Positions 43,713 to 56,578 of a stretch of 64,000 bases of DNA are shown here, piece by piece. Origin of the DNA: Ascaphus truei (taxonomy: Eukaryota; Chordata; Amphibia; Anura; Ascaphidae); assembly GCA_036426205.1 (NCBI GenBank), contig WSYH01000105.1, positions 248,001-312,000 of the forward strand, written 5' to 3'. Position 1 is the first letter of the stretch; every line of letters starts with the position of its first letter. The notes beneath the pieces are model-generated. The model made no database searches and was not told the DNA's origin. It saw nothing but the letters and a program-made list of their open reading frames with translations. The translations under genes were made by a program, and so were the position numbers.

Positions 43713-44385
43713 TGAAGAAATAAACATTGCATATCCCCTTGGTGAAATAGTACAAAACAAGTGCACTTCCAGCCCTTCTACTGCCTATGTATGTCTTGTA
43801 ACATACCCTTTACAGTGCACTTTGGGGAAGGGACTTCTTTAAATATTAAGTGCACTTACCTGCACAGTGTCGCATGGGGAGATTTACTAACCTCTGATGC
43901 AGGTCATCGCACTGCAGTCCTGCATTAATTGCCACTCGGTTGAATGGAAGGTTACGCGGGATCGCTGCGAGATAACCCATAACGGAGCTTATTGAATCCC
44001 AGTGACAGCTCCTAGCAAGAGAATCCCTGTTATACATCACTAGGTACATGGGTTCATTTAACCCCTTCAGTCTGCCAGAGACTGCGTGTTTGTATTGCTG
44101 AAAGCAGGTGCACTTAGCTGTAGCCGCCGGTAGAGTTTCACATGCAGAAGGATGAGGCTCCTGCACTGTGTGGCGGATCATTCTGGCTTGACGGCTGCTA
44201 GTTATCAATGCCTTATAGGCATGAGCAGATTCCAATGCTTACAAAGCGGGGAGAGCAATGTGATTTTAAAATCCTTTTTGCGACCCAGATGTTCATTGAA
44301 AATAGAGTGGTGGTTAAATCGCTAGAGTGTAGAAAATAATTAGTTGGCAGCTCACTGCATGCTCTTGTTTGTAAAGAACAAGACT
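43713..44385. other. No gene seen
   Basis: Unassigned; a 129-codon minus frame at 43846-44235 has no recognised motif. Confidence 0.3.
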
Positions 44386-45010
44386 AGGGTCGAAGCGCTT
44401 TGTGACTCTTTGTAGGTGACTCGACTGCTGCTCTTCATGAGGTCCAGGTAGAAGGGGAGCGCAGGTATATGTGAAAACAAACACACCAACAATAGTGCAA
44501 TATGTCTGGTGATTTAAGGAACATGCCTTCTTCCCCATATCCAATGAAATTTGTACTTACAAATTTCACTCTTTCATCATTCACATACAGGTATCTTTGT
44601 GTTGCTAAACCACGAATTTTCCACAGGCGGGTAGTAGACAGGTAACACAATTCACCGGATACAACTTTTATATGGTAATATAAAAAGCCGGAGATAGTGC
44701 AGACTGATACAAAAAGAGCTTTATAAAAATAATCATAGGTAAAACACACTCACATGGCGTCTGATCAAAAAGACATTTTGATCTACAAATCGAAGCCGGC
44801 GGCTGAAGACGGGAACAGATTTCTTCCCCCCCAGCTCTGCTAGGCTCGCGTCGCCTCACTCTGCGTTTCCGGGATTGAATACCTGGATGTTCAACCTGGA
44901 GATGGGTTTCTCGATCAGGCAAGTAGTACTGCGTGTACTGTAGTATCCTGCTGTCCCGTAGTCACACTCAACGCGTTTCAACTCTACAAGTTGCTCTTCA
45001 TGAAGTCAAT
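44386..45010 (-). mobile_element. PLE 3'-end relic with two ribozyme-like motifs
   Basis: On the minus strand CTTCATGAAGAGCAACTTG...AGTTGAAACGCGTTGAG (near 44970-45004) and CCTCATGAAGAGCAGCAGTC...GACTC...AAAGCGCTTCG (near 44392-44445) share the box, stem II and GAAAC-like order. They lie about 570 bases apart in the same orientation. PLEs often carry duplicated ends, so this may be a pair of terminal direct repeats with most of the element deleted. CATGAAGA replaces CTGANGA in both. Confidence 0.45.
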
Positions 45011-45779
45011 GCTCCGTGCTGGAAGAAACATGCGTAACGACCTTTCCTTTGTTCATTTAAATTTTTTGTTGAATTTTTTTAGGAACAGAATGGCGGTCAA
45101 GTGCTTTCTGAAGTGTACACGAAGGACTTTACCTCCATATTTCTCACACTCACTGCTTGGGGGAGGAGAGATATTTGCCACATTGCAGAATGTAACTGGC
45201 TTCTTTTAATACCTTCAGCTTCATCATAAGGTCGCAACCAGATATGCGTGAATCGGTCCAAATGCAGCTCTCACATTTGTCATTTTTCAGAATTTCGCAA
45301 ATTTGCTACTTTTTCGCAGGGGGAAGGAAGTTTCATGGGAAAAGGGTATGCACCATTTTGCCCTGTTTTCAGAAATGTTGCAAATTTTTGCTACATTTCT
45401 GTAGTAAATATTATGAATAATTTTTTAACCTGTTAGGCGATTAGGTTACTTTGCCTATCAGTCGTGAACCCTGAAAAAAAAAAAAAGTGGGGCAAAGTTT
45501 GCCTATTTTTTCACCCCAAATCAGTAAATTTTGTTTCGCACTTCACTAGTTGCAACATACCTCCATTGATGCGAATAGAAAAGGAAGTCCTGCTTCTGTG
45601 TTTTAAAGAGTCAGTCCAAGCGGTACTTAAAATATGTTTTAATACATGCAGCCTTTGATTACTTTGATTGAAAACTAATTACCTAAGCTGCCGATCGATT
45701 CGTTCTACCGTGATCGATCAGCAAAGATCCTGCTTCTCAGGGTTCACTAAATGGCTGCCTTTCAGTTTCAAATCAATCC
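45011..45779. other. No gene seen
   Basis: AT-rich sequence with several TTTCGCA and AAATTTGC words but no clear repeat boundary. Confidence 0.3.
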
Positions 45780-46045
45780 TTCAGTCAGTGTTACTCAGCA
45801 GCTACAATGTATTCTTATACTGTATTACTAAGATAGCATTATCTATTGTTACAGTTTGCTGCTCAAACTGCTGGGAATATTGGCAACAAATGATCACAAA
45901 CAGGAAAGTCTTGCAAAGATCTTGCACTGAAACAGGAAAGTCTTGCAAAGATCTTGCACTGCTGGGGAAATAAAACCTGCTATAGAAATAAAAGGAAGTA
46001 TATTAAAACTCATTAAAAATGGCATTGAGAGTTGAATTTTAAAAA
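45780..46045 (+). repeat. Dispersed repeat with internal 33-bp duplication
   Basis: An inverted relative lies at 26610-26850. Within it, CAGGAAAGTCTTGCAAAG plus ATCTTGCACTG occurs twice in tandem at about 45900-45961, a local duplication not seen in the other copy. Confidence 0.65.
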
Positions 46046-47083
46046 ATACAGTAAGTATTATCTAATATTACAGAACTGATTTATTTAAACAAAACAGATA
46101 TAGGATATTGCATGGATTGCTCCTTTAACACAATATCCCTAAGAAATGAGAAAAAAGTGATGATGTCTTTGTGTACGTCACTAGAATCCTGAAGGGGTTC
46201 TATGTAATTATCATGAATTCAGATATTGTTTTCTCATTGACATCCGTGAAAGCAGAATATATTCACTTTTCCTTCAGCCGGTCCCCTCATATCTGAGAAT
46301 AGAGGAGGAGGAGAGCAGCCCATGTCCTGTGGGAGGAAGGGTAGATCCTGCTCAACTCTGTGACCTCCGTAAGACGTAGCTCCTCAGAGATTTCAACTTC
46401 CCGTGTTTCCAGAATAACTGCGAAAACAAACGCTAGAAAATACTTGACATTTTTCCTATGTCAAGGAATTCCTTTTTTTTTTTTTTTTAAAGAGGAGGTG
46501 TTCTGTGGCCCGAGAGCTTTTTCTTTACTTTAACTCCAATACTGTATACGTAAAGACCACACTTTGGAGAGGCCTATCTTCCGTATTGTAACAAATAGTT
46601 GTTGAACCAATATTGTCCATAATCTTTGCAGTGAGTATAAAGTACATGTATTTTGTATTCTGCACGTTTGAAGCAGAGGAGGTTTTTGGAGTCGGTGTTC
46701 TGTGACCGTTGCAAATATGACGTTATTGGGCTGTTTGCTTAACTTTACTCGGCCCGTCTTTTATTGTTGTGAATCCTTGGCCAAGAATGATTTGATTCCA
46801 ACAAAAACAACAGGGGGAGTGCTAGGGGAAAAGGGGAACTTGTGAAAAGACTTTCCAGTTTATCTCTATCTTAGTTACTTATTAACCCTTTTTGTCTGGT
46901 ATATTTTGTAGGCTCTGCTTGCGGCAAAGGGGTTAAAAGGGTATTTCAAGTTGCACTTAAAAAGTTGCTCTGACATAAAGGCCAATACTTACTAAGCTGT
47001 TTTATGCCACATTTTCCACAGTTCAGAAAGTCACCTTCTTGACCATGCACGTGGGTGTGTGTTGTGTGTGTGGGTGTTGTGGC

Positions 47084-47116
<33 letters not shown>

Positions 47117-47341
47117 CATATATATATATATGTATGTATATATATATATATTTATAATACATAATGGTGGATAATATATATATATATATATATAGAACTG
47201 ATTGAAAGCTCTGTATGCAGTGTAACGCTGATGCTTTCTTTCCTTAGTTAGATGTTATGCTAAAATACCCCCTAATTAAAGCCAAACATGTTGTGTAAAT
47301 GTGAGTGTATGTGTATTTGAAACACACGTGTCTGTACTCTG
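46046..47341. other. No gene seen; GT/TA microsatellites
   Basis: Unassigned sequence with (GT)n and (TA)n tracts at about 47050-47192 and a poly-T run near 46470-46486. Confidence 0.4.
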
Positions 47342-47995
47342 AATCATAATTATTTCACATTTAAGGACAGATTCTGTCTACTAAAAAGAGGTATGGCTAT
47401 GGGAGAACCATGCGCACCCACCTATACCAATTTATTTCGGGGTGGTGGGAGAGGGTAGTGGTATTCTCAGCGGCCAATGTGGGGAGTGCATGACATGTAT
47501 TGTTGTGGTTGAGATATATTGCCAATATCCTGATTCTGTGGGATGGTACTGGCATGAATATCAGGGTTTTGGCAGTGGTCTCAACCACAACAATCTTAAT
47601 ATTGGGCTAACCACGTGTATAGTTTGACTCATGTAGATTCCCTTGACCTTAGGATTTCAATTAATTCGGAGGGTCTTTTGGAGACAGATGTTCATCGGAA
47701 AGAGACTGCTACAAACTCTGTGCTCCATGCTGCAAGCGCACACCCATTCTCGCAGATAAAGAGGAATTGTTCAAGGGTTGATATAGTACATTTCAAAATT
47801 GTGGTACTGATCACAAGCAAGAAGCTACAGTATCGGTGGTATTAATTACGGTCTTTTTAGAGGCCGTAAGGAACGCAGAGTCGATCTTTTAACCCCTTGA
47901 AAGAAAGAAACAACCGGCGGTGTTCACTGTGTGTTCCCACGGTGTGGTGTATGTCAGTTTTCTATGAAAGTAATATTTTTCATGACTAGCTTCAT
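47342..47995 (+). pseudogene. PLE E reverse transcriptase relic, YIDD changed to YIAN
   Basis: The plus strand reads NHNYFTFKDRF, RGMAMGEPCAPTYTNLF, then in another phase WERVVVF and LLWLRYIANILILWDG (YIAN at 47515-47526), then in a third phase SLDLRISINSEGLLETDVHRKET, LHAASAHPFSQIKRNCSR, and a cysteine-containing tail near 47920-47960. The order and spacing follow RT motifs B, C and D of PLE copy A. The two catalytic aspartates of motif C are replaced by Ala and Asn, and there are at least two frameshifts and several stops. It is a separate lineage from A, closer in wording to PLEs with GTPCAPTYANL. Confidence 0.75.
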
Positions 47996-50060
47996 TGTTA
48001 TGAGTGATGCAATGTAATTTAATAACCAAATAACAGTGTACAGGCATACCCTGGTTTAAGGACAGTCACTTTAAGTACACTCGCGAGTAAGGACATATCG
48101 CCCAATAGGCAAACGGCAGCTCGCGCATGCGCCTGTCAGCACGTCCTGAACAGCAATACCGGCTCCCTACCTGTACCGAAGCTGTGCGCAAGCGGGGAGA
48201 CTATAGAGCCTGTTACACATGCGTTATTTACATCAGTTATGCACGTATTTGACGATTGCAGTACAGTACATGCATCGATAAGTGGGAAAAAGGTAGTGCT
48301 TCACTTTAAGTACTTTTTCGCTTTACATACATGCTCCGGTCCCATTGCGTACGTTAATGCGGGGTATGAATGTATAGCTATTTATTGTAAAGTAGTAATG
48401 CCACCATTATGGACAATACTAAATGAAAGCGCAGTGTGTTTTAGTCATTATAGTCTAATCTGCATGACCTTTAAAAGGTGCTGACCTGCACGGCGATTAA
48501 CCATTAGCAATGATTATCGCTCTGTAGCTTCATGTGGGGGGAAGACTGGTTAGCATACTTCTGATGCTTTGGTTTGCATTACACCACTGGAAGACACAGT
48601 GTAAAAGAAGGTACAATGATTCAAAATAGTATAATTGATAAAGAAATATGAGCTGATTTTAACCTACAAACCTCTTTAAGGTTGGACCTACATTTTTCAG
48701 TTTTTACAGACCGTTTTTTTACTTGTCCTTTCTCATTCTGATCTTGTACTTGTTTGAAAATGTGCCCACTTTTCTAGCTCTGGCTGGACTGTGTGGGGCA
48801 ATCAAAATGGTGGATTTTAAGCTCCCATATCACGCGGGCTCATAGGAAGCTGTGATGTTATCCCTTGCGACATCCTATTGGCCTGTGTGACGGTGGAGCT
48901 TTAAACCGGCAGAGCTGCTACCCGCACCCTCTGTGGAGGTAAGTCTTCTTGGAAGCATGGGGTCCCCGGAGCTAAAGTGAATGTGGTTCAGCTCCGGAGA
49001 CCCCCGGCTTCAAACCTTTCTTCTGGAGAGGAACCATGTTAATTTGTGCTTCGGGAACCCCTGCTTCCTGAGATACTTATCTTACCTAGAATCAACTGCT
49101 ACCGGCTCCCCCTACACTGGGAAGAATCTCGGGAAGCAGGGCGTTCCCAGAGAAGAAATTAGTGTGGTTCAGCCCCGGAGACCACCTGCTTCCAACTTAA
49201 CAAAACACATATTCTGCTGCTTTAAAAGTATCTTTAAATATGTTTTAAAACATTTGCATGACGTTTGCGGCTTCATGCGGTACCGATTTGTTCATTAGTC
49301 CTTGAAATCCTAGCGATTCTTTTGACTACAACTTGAAATACTTTTGTGGCAAATGTTTGGCCGTCGGTCTGTCGATTCAGCATTTAGACCGGGTGAGTTT
49401 TACCAGGGAAATGTGTGTAACCTTGGTTTATAACCGTATCGTACGATTGTGCCAAATAAAAACTTGAAACAAGTTACAAAGCAAACGGGCTCATATTTGC
49501 ACATCTCATCGAATGTGTAATTGATGACAGATACAATTACCAATAACTCCTGAGAGAGTTTTGTGGCTTCCTCTCTATGTTGGAAAAAAAGTTTATTTGA
49601 GAATAATTATTTTGCAAGTGTGAGAGACCAGCCTCAAATCAAATCGTCCTAAACAAAATAATGGTGCTGTGTTCTATACTGTTCTGTACTGGAAATGTTT
49701 TACAGCTACAAAAAAGACAAAGCTATTAGTTTATTACAAAATATAATTCATGATTTTTTTTTTTAAAGATCAATATCTGTAGTAATGGGTACAATTAATC
49801 TTCAACTCTTTCTACCAACTACTAAATTAGTCGCACATTTGTAAGTGTGTTTTCCCGAATTCGAAAAACATCTTGTACATTTTCGTAACATTATTAAGCC
49901 TTTGGGGTCTGTCACGTGCGGCACATCTGTGAGCATGTGACGTGTGTATGTGACATAGGTTAGTACACACCTATCCAGCTGACCCACTTATCTCCATGCA
50001 GGGTCCCTGAAATGAGTAATATCTTCTCTCAATCCATCACATGTAAATCTTGTGTAATAA
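47996..50060. other. No gene seen; GC-balanced repeat near 48.9-49.2 kb
   Basis: Mostly unassigned. At 48930-49200 the words GGTTCAGCTCCGGAGACC and GGTTCAGCCCCGGAGACC recur about 190 bases apart, so a diverged tandem or dispersed repeat is likely. A loosely similar CAGCTCCAGGAACCCCCTGC occurs near 63172. Confidence 0.35.
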
Positions 50061-50760
50061 TATCATGTGATGCAGCTCAGAACACTTTTCATACCGTTCT
50101 CAGGTCTATGCAAAAATGTGATGTCTTCCAGGTAAGGGGAGCGCAGGAAATTCACAAAGTTGATACATGAAAAAAAAAAAGAATATTCAATAGTGTGACC
50201 AATTTCACAATAAACCTGTGTGTTTATAGATGTGTCTATTCCACTCACAAATTCCTCCTTAGAAGTATAACGTATCAGAGATACAGCCTCTCTCTGATGG
50301 GAGCAATGGGAGTTTTCCCCAGTGTATTCTCTTTGTGAATGCTGCAGTTGTCCTCCAGTTTATCTCAAAAGCAAAGAGAGACTCAAATAGTGTAGTCTGT
50401 CTATAATTTGTATTGAAACATAACACAATATGCAAAAGGGCACTCACATTTTGCACAAATCTATTGCGCATTTAAAATGGTAGGGGCTGAAGGACCGTGG
50501 CGTCTCTTTCGCCGATACCTGACGGTTTTATGGTTGCTTCCGCATTCCTACGTCACTTCCGGTGACGTCTCATCTGAGGGCGGGAAACAGCTGGCCTCTG
50601 CTAGTTCGGTTGCCAGGACTCAATGCTGCAGTTCTCTGAACAGGTTCTACGCCTTTCGCTGGAGCTTCTTCAGGAGTCAGCCGTGTCTTACTGGATCTTG
50701 GTATATAAGCATTAGTATATAAAATGGTACCTGCCGCTCAACCAATATTAGCAATAATGT
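50061..50760 (-). mobile_element. PLE 3'-end relic with hammerhead-like motif
   Basis: On the minus strand at about 50643-50680 the order is CTGAAGA, extra A, stem GCT/AGC around CC, GAAAG, GCGTA, GAACC. This keeps both core boxes, the extra A and the GCGTA of the 27.3-kb motif, but stem I pairs only in part (GACTC against GAACC). The extent of the element is inferred from the position of the motif, and no protein is seen. Confidence 0.45.
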
Positions 50761-51167
50761 ATGGTAAACCTGGTGCCTAAGGGAAAAGATACATCTGTAC
50801 AAAAATGGCTGATAAGACAATCATCGAGAGAGAATCCCTTGTAGAGTGCACTCATGGAAAATACAGAAAAATGGGGATAATGTTATCCAGGGTACAAATA
50901 ATTCCTCAGAGGCCATTCATGTTTAATTTTAAGCAATAACAATAATTTAAAAAAAAAACTTTTATTAGATAAAAATAAGGGAACACAGAGTGTGAAGGTA
51001 TATATACAAAATATGGACTAAAATTAAGATGGTGGTGTGGAGGTAGGAGCCAGGGGCACATTATAGGGGCTACATGAGTAGTAAATGAAAGGTGCCCCTT
51101 AAGGAGTTAATGCTCCCAGTGCTATGATATCACTCTTAAAGTAAGACAGACCTGTAGGTAGATACAC
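50761..51167. other. No gene seen
   Basis: AT-rich unassigned sequence. Confidence 0.3.
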
Positions 51168-52088
51168 TTAGGCCGAGTCCATGGTGCAGATGTGCACAGC
51201 CTCGCGCACACATGTCAGCCGAGCAATCTGTGGACTACACATCCTTGCAACGGGAAGGCGTGGCTGAAGACGTCACGGAGCTGGTTCGCCCTCATTGGGC
51301 GAACCGCTCACGTGACCAGGCCGTCGCGAGACAAAGTTTAAAAAAATAATCTTGCGAAAAACCAGCCTCTTAACGTGCCCGTGCACACTGCACATAGACC
51401 TCAATGTGTATCATCGTGGTCACGCTCAGGATGGACGCTGCCTTAGGCCTCGAACATAGTGCCGCAGATCGTGCGTCCGCACGCTGAGCATATAGACTGC
51501 CTTAAGGCAGTGTTCGCGTCCGTGCGGGTGCGTGCGCACGGAAGCGGGAGGGGGCACACGTTGCGTGAGAAATCAGTTAAATTGATTTCTCAACGTGACA
51601 GACAGGTCACGTGAGCGGTTCGCCCAATGAGGGCGAACCAGCTCTGTGACGTCACTAGGAACGCCCCCCACGGCCCGTCTATTTTGGCCAGGGAAAGCAC
51701 CCGCTTTCCCCTAGCCTCCGCGCGGGAAAAGGCGCCATGTCTGCAACAGGCCCCACTTATAGTGCTGCCGACGGATGACCGATGACATCACCCGTCGCCA
51801 CCAACGAACGTTATAATTTGCATTTCAGCGACTGTCGCCAGCGACGTACGAAAGGGGGCGGGCCGTGGTCTCTGATTGGTTTACAGACAGTAACATGTGG
51901 CGACTGTTTCTAAAAAATCAAATAGAGCCGGCTTCAAAATTTTTGGTCGCTCCGTCACGCTTACTATAAGCGCTGGCGACAGAGTCAATTGATTTGTTTT
52001 GGAGGGACATCAAATTACAACTTTCGCTGGTGGCGACGGTTGATGTCATCGGTCGCGTCGCCGTTGGCAGCACTATAAGCGCGCCTTA
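51168..52088. mobile_element. Cluster of abutting GC-rich MITEs
   Basis: TTAGGCCGAGTCC at 51168 and a GGACGCTGCCTTA end near 51445 bound a first element. A second begins TTAGGCCTCGAACATAGTGCC at once and carries the AAATCAGTT hairpin and GGTCACGTGAGCGGTTCGCCC also seen at 5.1 kb. Within it or next to it, CTTATAGTGCTGCCGACGG (51756) is answered by GCCGTTGGCAGCACTATAAG (52079), followed by CGCGCCTTA. Abutting and possibly nested copies make exact limits uncertain. Confidence 0.6.
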
Positions 52089-53080
52089 GAACCACAGTAT
52101 TCTCACGTGTTATACCAGTTGTATAGGAAACAATGTATCTATATGTATGACTGATGTGGTTTACAATTTGGCACTGTCGTGACAATAGTAGCTATATTTG
52201 AAAATAGGCAGAGCTGCACAAAACCACAATCCCCTCACAAGTAATGCTACTTGTTAGTTAAGGGATAGAGCTATCCAAAAATATGGCTGATACAGTATCT
52301 TATGCTGTGGTTTATAAGTTAGCCCTATTGCTCACAATACTGTAGCAGCCAGATCTAAATAGCAGATGGAACATCTGGGGTCACATGTATATGAATTTGT
52401 AAAGCATGCTAAGTGTGCTAAGTAATGTTTTTAGAATTATATTGGTATAGTACAATATGTATTTATTCGCATATGTAAGGCTTGATTGGCCAAGGAAGAG
52501 ACGTTGTATACCATTGTAGTAAAAATCATGTGCAGGTATATATGCATCTGTCACACATGGGACTTATCCCTTAGCATATCATAGCTTAATACTCCTAGTA
52601 GATAGGTACCCTTATTGTATCCAGTGCCATACAGTAATGGCGTCTTAAGAATCCCAGCCGAGCCATTTAAATCCCCATTATTAACCAAAGGGGTCCCTGA
52701 ATGAATCTTCTAGCCTTGTTTATGTAACAATCATATGTCTGGTTACTATAAGACCTGCTTCAGTAACATGCATATCAAAAAGAAAGGCTCAATGGTTGGA
52801 TAAATGTAAGCGCCATATAATCATCTCTGCTCTAATTGATCAGTCAAGGTACTTATTAATCTATTCTGGCCAAAATAGCCATTAAGTCAATGAAAATATA
52901 AAGTGCTGTCATAGTTAAATGTAATGTTGCTCTACACATGGCGACATTCCCAAAACTGTATCTATAGCCTTTATGGTGGTAGATGAAATTCGGCATTAGA
53001 TTAAATGGATCTAGCTATAGCAATGAGATTAATAGAAGTCAAATGACTATAAATGTGGAGTTATAATACTAAAGATATAT
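52089..53080. other. No gene seen
   Basis: AT-rich unassigned sequence without coding signal. Confidence 0.3.
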
Positions 53081-54300
53081 ACATGAAAAAGAAAAGAAGA
53101 CAGCACTCGACTCATAGGGTTAATAAGTAATTATATTGAATTAATAATAAGTGTTAGTATTGGACGTACAAAATAATCAGTTATTCAAGCAGGGCATGTT
53201 CAGGGTACATGTTACCACAACTGGACACAAACAATTTGCTTCTTGGGGACTCCTTTACAGCAGCAGCCTCCAATCCTGATGAAAACGTTTTTTCTCAGCA
53301 GCAGCAGTATAGCAGGTAGGTTTTTAAATCCCAGCAGCAAACATTAGCACTCGGAGTCCAAGTTGTGGGAAAGAATGAACAAGCTAACGTCCCCCACTGT
53401 TACCTCTCTGGAATCTTGCCAGAGAAAAGTATGTTGCAAGACCTCAGCTCCCGACACCATTCAGCGGGACAGATGACGTCACGGTGGTCACCGCTGAATG
53501 GTGTCGGGAGCTTGTGAGAAGCCATGGTACACATCACCCTGCTAATCGGTCGGCGTGGAGGAGCGGTGTACCGCAGCTATACCATCTGTCCCGTTTGCGG
53601 TGCTGAGGTCTTGCAACATACTTTTCTCTGGCAAGATTCCAGAAAGGTAACAGTGGGGGACGTTAGCTTGTTCATTCTTTCCCACAACTTGGACTCCGAG
53701 TGCTAATGTTTGCTGCTGGGGTTTAAAAACTAACCTGCTGCACTGCTGCTGCTGAGAAAAAACATTTTCATCAGGATTGGAGGCAGTTGCTCTTAGGCCA
53801 GGTCCCCCGCTGTGGCTGACGATGCAGGGACAAGAGCCCTCCCCTCAATGGGGCCGGGCCCGCTGCGAGGGGGGGCCACCGCGCTGCTCAGAGAGTTTCT
53901 CCTGCTCCCAATAGAATTGAGAGCAGGACTTGCGATGGAGCGCTAGGCCACGCCCCCGGCAGTTCAGCCAATGAGGGCGAACCTGCAGGGTGATTTCATG
54001 GCCGCGCCCCCGTCACTCCCCTGCCACGCCCCCCCCCTGCAGCTCACTGCAGACCGGTGAATCGGCTGCACGCGACGCCAGCCTTGCGGGCGCGCATGCA
54101 GTGGAGGCACTGGGCCCGTAGCCTAAAGGAGTCCCCAAGAAGCATGTTGTTTCGTGTCCAGTTGTGGTAACATGTACCCTGAACATGCCCTGCTTGAATA
54201 ACTGATTTTTTTGTACGTGCAATACTAACACTTATTATTAATTCAATATAATAACTTATTAACCCTACGAGTCGTGCGCTGTGTTCTTTTCTTTTTCATG
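53081..54300. repeat. Large foldback, about 390-bp arms, right arm interrupted
   Basis: The left arm at 53081-53476 is inverted at 53583-54300 (for example ATGTTGCAAGACCTCAGC against GCTGAGGTCTTGCAACAT, and AACTTGGACTCCGAGTGC on the right against its complement on the left). The right arm contains a 334-base MITE (53793-54126). In the centre a second perfect 21-base palindrome pair lies at 53446-53466 and 53492-53512 around TGACGTCA. The 60-codon frame at 53524 has no support. Confidence 0.85.
53793..54126. mobile_element. GC-rich TTAGGC MITE inserted in the foldback arm
   Basis: Inverted ends TTAGGCCAGGTCCCCC and GGGCCCGTAGCCTAA. The interior is the inverse of the copy at 25142-25510. The other arm of the foldback is uninterrupted at the matching point, so it shows the approximate empty site, and the insertion is younger than the foldback. 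TA is the duplication that fits best. Confidence 0.8.
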
Positions 54301-56578
54301 TCCCTCTGTGTGATGTTGAGCCATCCACAGTGACCGGCAGCAGACTCATTATTGGTGATTTAAGGTTGTAATATAATTTTTATTTAATTATATTGTCATA
54401 ATCACAGTGTTATTACTTAAAGATTATTATTATTATCCTCACTTTACCCAGTGCACTTTCATATTTTCCTAATAGTAATGAATACAATCACATTCACAGT
54501 TAGTGCGCAGTTTATTTTTGTTTTAAAGATATATACAGACTGACATAATGTAATGAGCTAAAATACAATAACAATTTATCCATTTATTCACATCTAATAA
54601 ACGGCGCACATAAAAAAAACGCAACTCTAAAATGGCAGAAAGGAGAAAAATAAGAAAAAACACCCCAATCAATGTTGATATAAATAAAGCATCGTTTAAT
54701 AGAATCTGGGAGTTGGTGGGAGAATAAATGTGGCTCCCATTCAAAAACAGGGAAACTTATCAACCCCAATTGCTTATTTCATAGAAGAACCTAAAGGTTG
54801 GTAAAAGCACTGTATAATCTAATGCTATGTGTACATATTGTTAACAAGTGATGCATGGAGAATCAGCTGTTCAATGCCATAAAAACAGTCAACCCACTGG
54901 CTCTTAAAGACAGCACCTACTTCACCTCTGGCGTCTTGGCTACTGCTAACCTTTACCAGATGGAGCTGGCGTGGAATGGGCCCTCTACATCATTTGCAGC
55001 AGCTGTTCTTGCTGCAGGGCTCCCATATCCAGCCAAGGCATCCCATCCTGGTGCTCCTTCATTACCCTGTGGCTCAATATGTCATCCATGTTCCCGCTGT
55101 CCCTAAATAAACTGCTGCAGAGTAGGTCTGCAACGGTGAACTAGTAGGCAGCAAGAGGGTAGGGTAAAGGTTGATAATGTAATAATAATAATTTATTCCT
55201 CCATGTTGAAGTATTACCATTGGGTAAAGTTATAATAAACCACTGTGAAGGCGGGGAGACATGCTGTTGGTTATCCAATTTCCTAGAACAAAAGGAATCT
55301 CTGATGTAGGGATAACAACTGGCAAGAAGTTTCTAGGTCGTAGTACCAAGCTGGTGTGTTGGGGTGAAAAAGAGGCTATTCCACCTGTAGAAACTGAATT
55401 AAAATAGAATGTGTGAGAGATGCCCAAGGAAGTCTAGTTAGATGAGACAATAATGATACCAGGCGAAGCATAGGATATATGGCTTGACGGTGTGTAGAGA
55501 AAAAGTGCGGAGTTATGTACTGTCAGCCTGTGTATGTCACCATGAGACATGTTGGACTGATCCAGAATGCCCCATATTGTATAGCAATGTATCGTTCTGG
55601 ACATGCACTAGGGGAACACCGCAGAAGAAGTGGGAGGTGGCAGGGGGGGGGTGCAATACATTAGAAAAACCATCACGAAAGAGCGTACATATTGTGTGCA
55701 TAAGAGAGGTGCCGAGTGGGAGCGAAGAGGGGGAGAGAGCAGCCTGAACCGGGATCAGCTGCAAGAAATAATGATTAATTGTCTAATTTGCCCAACGGCC
55801 TTTAAAGACCAGTGATTAAAGGGTCAATTCCATATACTCCCAAGCTGGCGTTTGGCCGGTTTTTGCTGGCCGAAAATCCTTATTCATATAGGGATTTTCA
55901 TCTGAAAGCCGCCAGAACTGCAGCTTCAGCATGTGTACAATAAGGCCCTAAGAGGCTATTAGTTCTAAGTGGCCGATCGGGCTGTTATCGGTTGATGTTC
56001 CCCATTGAAATCAACGGGAATTTCAACCCAAAAAGCCAGATCAACTGCTTCGGACAATATGAAATGACCCCCTAAATGGGAAGTACCCACTACACACTCG
56101 TGGCCTCAGGTTAGCTTGTTATCCCTGCCCACTACTCACTAAAGTACTCTTCTTTTGATCTCTATTCAGATTTTTTCTGGATATCCAGATGTATGGAGTT
56201 TAAAGCTGGCGGAGTCTTGTGTCATATTAACTGAGTAATGATTGATATCGGGATGAGGAAGTATTATCACACGATCATATGATAGTTTGTATTTTAAGTA
56301 TAGATATCCAAAGGAACCGTCTGTCCACTCAAGGTTAATCCCCACAGCTAGTAGCCAAATGAGATATAAGTGCGGAGCAGGAAAAAAGACCTTTTGAAGA
56401 TGCGGGGTAAGGACCACTTGCAGACCCGCCTCCCATGTGGGGCCAGCGGCCACAATTGCTGCAGCCCACGGATGCAGCTCACAAAGCTCACGAGAGTCCG
56501 TCCCCTCTGTGTCTCCTGGTCTTATGATACCTGAAAGGGTAATGACGCACTTCCTGCGCGACCACGATCCAGAAGTAA
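54301..56578. other. No gene established
   Basis: Includes an 83-codon plus frame at 54855-55106 (ALKDSTYFTSGVLATANLYQ and a Pro/Cys-rich end) followed by AATAAA near 55106. I do not recognise it and cannot support it as a gene. The rest has no recognised repeat boundary. Confidence 0.3.

Noticed and set aside
54855..55106. 83-codon frame followed by AATAAA, possible small gene or exon
   Set aside because: No recognised domain, no splice context, and no codon-level support that could be judged by eye. Kept only as a note in the unassigned stretch.
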